A DNA stretch of 64,000 nt from Tetranychus cinnabarinus (Eukaryota > Arthropoda > Arachnida > Trombidiformes > Tetranychidae): the NCBI GenBank assembly GCA_022266195.1, contig WHVY01000002.1, positions 13,841,001 through 13,905,000 on the forward strand, written 5' to 3'. Each line of letters begins with the position of its first letter. The stretch's first letter is position 1. The notes beneath the pieces are model-generated. The model had not been told where the DNA came from, did not search any database, and was given only the letters and a program-made list of their open reading frames with translations. The position numbers were made by a program, and so were the translations under genes. Positions 60,492-64,000 of the stretch are shown here, one piece after another.

Positions 60492-60554
60492 ATTAATAAT
60501 CATCAAAACAACGGTTACAGATGTGAATTGAAAAACATCAAGCGGTAGCAAAAT

Positions 60555-60665
60555 ATCAGAAGTGGCTCTAACGCTGAGAGGTTCTAATGGTTCTAATGAC
60601 TGTTTGGAAGTATGTGGCTCTAACGATTGGCCGTAAGTACCGGATGTGGCTGTAACTTCTCTTTT
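60555..60665 (+). repeat. Imperfect short tandem repeat around GGCTCTAACG
   Basis: GTGGCTCTAACG-type words recur at least four times (GTGGCTCTAACGCT, GGTTCTAATGG, GTGGCTCTAACGATT, GTGGCTGTAACTT) over about 100 bp. The minus strand has an open frame here, but it is explained by the repeat. Confidence 0.45.
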
Positions 60666-63600
60666 TTTACTACTAATGGAAGTTCGAAACGTCAGGCAGT
60701 GATTGAATTCCACCTTTGAACCACAAGTTGGAGCCTCAAGAATAACCAATGTCTGACCTTACACTAGCATTTGAAGATGATTTTCCAAAAGCACCAACTT
60801 TCAGGAAATGAGCTTCAAATGTCAGTAAGAGGTCAAATACCCGAGCGACCTTAAATGGACTTTTATTTAAACTAATGATCTGCAATTTATAACTAGACTG
60901 TTACCCATTCCCCTGATGAGTTCATTTTATCTGAATGATCGTTTCAACAATAAGATAATTTCATAACTGATTTCCCTTCTTCAAAAATCAGTTTTAGATT
61001 CGAAAGCTTGTCAACTTGCACCTGGTCGATGCATGAAACAAAGATGGGAAAAGATCAGAATGGAAAGAGGAAAGCATCTAAAAGAAAAAGCAAAATGATA
61101 AAATCAAATAAGCTGAAGTTTACAATAAAACACAAGAAACTGTATTAATAATGTGATGTTTAATGGTTGGGTTATGTGAGGTTAGGCTGAATTAAATCCT
61201 TTTTGCTTGTAAAACAAGGATTAACAAGTCTTGTTTGCTTTCATTTCCAATGATTGACAAAAGAGCAAAGAGCGTCGAAATGCCTGCGAACCTGCAAACG
61301 CCATTCAAAGTACAACTCGTAAAATGAAATGTAAACACAGCTCTGTCTATTATTGACTGACCAATAAGTAAAACTTGTTCTCATCATAAACTTGACCAGA
61401 ACAAGAAAGGTTTGATTCTCTTCTTCTTTTTACTTGATCACAATCATTACCATTACCAAGTTGATCATCATAAACTGAACATTTGCAATCACTTAACAAT
61501 ACTTGAAACCTGAATTTAGGCGATAGCAAAAAAATATCGACTTCATTTTGCTCTTTTTTATGCTCTTTTTTTATAGCCCAAGGAGATGGATGATGAGAAG
61601 TAAATACTTTTGCTTAATATTATTACTTGTTTTTCCTGAACACAACTGATGTAAGGTACAAACCTAATAATGGCCCGTTTCAAGTCATCACACAATCAAT
61701 GAAAGATAACTATTTGTTTGAATAAACTGCATTCCTTTTCAATTCCTCCATCAGGTTCATCATGTTGATCAAAATTTCACTCTTTACCTTTCGCCTTTTT
61801 TTATATCAATGAACATCATCATTAGATATTTCTCCTTGTTTTACTTTTCTTCCAAATACAAACAATTTTCTTCTTTTCGTCATTTCCATCCTCAGGAAGA
61901 AGGAGATTGAATAGCTTAATTCACATTCATGATGCGTTTGTTGACTTTCATTCCTCTCTCTCTCTCTCTCATCATTTCAATCATCTTCTCATTGTTTCAT
62001 TCTGACAGAGTCAAGAGAACAGGGAAAAACTGAAAACCAAACAAATGTAAGTTACCAATTATCATGGAAAAGGTTTGTCTGGCTGCAAATTTCAAGTCAA
62101 ATTGAGATGGAAAAAGCTTTATTCATTCAATGTTCAGTTTCAAATTTATTCAACACTTCATCATTGGAATGCAAGGTTTTTTGTCAAGAAAATTGCAAAA
62201 TAAATGAGACATTGAAATGCGAAATGCTTGAAACATTGCTTTTGATATTCTAATTATTACACATTTTGTCTACTTCATTGACTTATCAAATACATTTGGA
62301 TTCAAGTAAAGACATGAAATTTTGCCAAATTTAAATAATAACTTTTAAAGTCAGTCAACAATGAAATTAGTTATTCACGGTTAAACAAATTTGAACACAC
62401 ATTCACATTTAGAGATGAAAAAGAGACAATAATTAAGTTTTCATTTGCATCTTTCACCTTTAACTTGGTTATCATTTTGTACCACATTATGTGACCAGGT
62501 TGGGATGGAAAGACCATTTACCTGTGATGCCTCTTCGTGATGCAAACTCATTATTCATTGGGAAAACGATAAAACAACAAGCAAGACAAAAGGCGCTTTT
62601 TCCACTTTTACATTTTCCAAATTGATTCAAATTTATGACCATTTCTGGTGATAAACTTGATGATCTTAATGACCTTATTTTACAGTTTATCACGCCAAGG
62701 TTTGACCCACATTGTGACTCTTGACCATTTTCATTGCTTTTCAAATTTTCCATTTTTTCCAACAAAAAAATTTCTTTCAAATGTTTTCTTCCAAATGTTT
62801 CCCTTTTTCGGTCACTTTTTTGCCCCTCTGGTCAACTTGGGCTTACTCTTTGCATAACCAAATTAAAGTCTAAATAATCATTTTCGATGTTGGAATTCCT
62901 TGGATAATTCTGACTGGCAATGATTAAGAGTAAATATTTACTCAGACAATGGTTAGACTTTTCATCAATTCATTCAACCTCACTTATCCATATTAAGCTT
63001 GATAATTCTCATGCTTTTTCCTTCCCTTCAGAATGTACATTTTTTTGTCTTTCATAAGTTTCTTTGGGTAATATTTATAGAGAAAAAGATTGACAAAAAT
63101 CTGAATCTCATCATTCAACCAACTATGCATGGTGAAGATAGTAGATTCTTGATTGTTATTCACGTCATTTTTTTCATCCAATTGGTTAAGTAAATTATGT
63201 TGATAAAGACAAAAAACAGATTTCACCTTCTTTTTGTTTTACCAGCCGCAAGGCTTGTATTTTCACAGCATATAAACAGAGCACAAATAATCAAATAACT
63301 TTCCTTTGAAGGGTGAATAACAAGTCAACTGTAATCTTGGCGACATGATTAGAATAGAACTTGAAATTATCGGAAATTTGGACAACATTTCATTCACCAA
63401 GTTCAGGTAAATCCTGGCTTCACATTCAACATTTGTTTATAACATTTCAATGATTCCATTCTCAATATGAACAAATCCTCTAAAGAAAATTTAAAATACT
63501 GAAGTGTCATCAATAACCAACAATTAAACACAACTGTAAATTTAAAATCAAATCAAAGACCAATTGAAATTGATTATTGATTTTGTTTTTGTTTTCAAGA

Positions 63601-64000
63601 GACATTGAAGGTCGACTGGAGAGACATCTATTGATGGAAAATGGTTCCATTTTAATTTCCATTTGACAAGATTGACAAATTAAATTGAATTATTCGGATA
63701 AAATGTTCGTTATCTATTAATGGCATCAAACAGTTGTGTCACTCAGGTTTAAAGTATTTGATCAGTTTGACTGAACTTTGAATTGGTCAAAATTTTTGTT
63801 GAGTTTTCCTTCTTTAAACGTAAAACCAATTTGTTTTGTTTTTGATATTTTTTTTCAGACAACATCACAAATAATTTAGTTTACTTGATTTTTGCCTCGC
63901 TTTCTTAGGTGTGTTTGCCATCAATCGAGGGTTTAGTTTTTAGTCCAAATATTGATGTCTTTTTTTATCCCAACAGCAGAAACAACATCAAGAAATAAAA
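60666..64000. other. Intergenic to window end
   Basis: No supported gene. About 60783-60895 resembles the repeat at 53040-53860. A (CT)n microsatellite lies at 61953-61970. The remaining frames are short and composition-driven. Confidence 0.5.

Noticed and set aside
60483..60749. Minus-strand 88-codon frame with repeated SLEP-type words
   Set aside because: Explained by the GGCTCTAACG tandem repeat; no homology recognised.
1..64000. CRISPR arrays, rRNA or tRNA genes
   Set aside because: I found no regularly spaced direct repeats of CRISPR type and no convincing tRNA or rRNA signature by eye. A tRNAscan-type search could still reveal a tRNA.

Overview
The window is AT-rich nuclear DNA of an arthropod, most likely a trombidiform (spider-mite-like) chelicerate such as Tetranychus. 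Pointers are GT-AG introns with long pyrimidine tracts, AATAAA signals, a gustatory-receptor gene (an arthropod chemoreceptor family), an intact Ty1/Copia element primed from the initiator-tRNA anticodon arm, a decayed mariner, and GAT/ATG and GAA low-complexity tracts throughout. The species is an inference; no sequence comparison was run.

Layout. 2.5-7.1 kb: a local group of small secreted-protein genes. Two minus-strand genes (4491-5212 and 6195-7115; 131 and 132 residues) share a signal peptide, a Pro-Ile/Pro-Val repeat, a His- and/or Gly-rich tail and a phase-2 intron after the same kind of ...IP/VP exon end. A short plus-strand ORF at 2501 may be a third, divergent member, and a CTCF-like site lies at 3355. 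9.8-13.1 kb: a four-exon gustatory receptor (453 residues). 14.3-17.5 kb: a three-exon SETDB1/eggless-type H3K9 methyltransferase (1010 residues). 17.5-27.4 kb: gene-poor, with a repeat split by a TIR element that itself carries a TA-flanked MITE. 27.5-28.7 kb: a single-exon GAS1-like, GPI-anchored, GDNF-receptor-domain protein. 28.7-43.7 kb: gene desert of purine- or pyrimidine-biased DNA with one tandem duplication. 43.8-48.7 kb: a candidate membrane-protein exon split by a complete Copia element with two 211-bp LTRs that read as identical, followed by a candidate terminal exon. 48.8-64 kb: gene-poor, with AAGGTCA-rich and other diverged repeats and a mariner pseudogene at 59.3-60.2 kb.

The host genes do not form an obvious pathway. 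They are separate eukaryotic transcription units: chemoreception, heterochromatin silencing, growth-factor signalling and small secreted proteins. The least explained part is the His-rich secreted family. The clearest recent event is the Copia insertion into an open reading frame. All calls rest on reading the sequence, splice signals and remembered family motifs.
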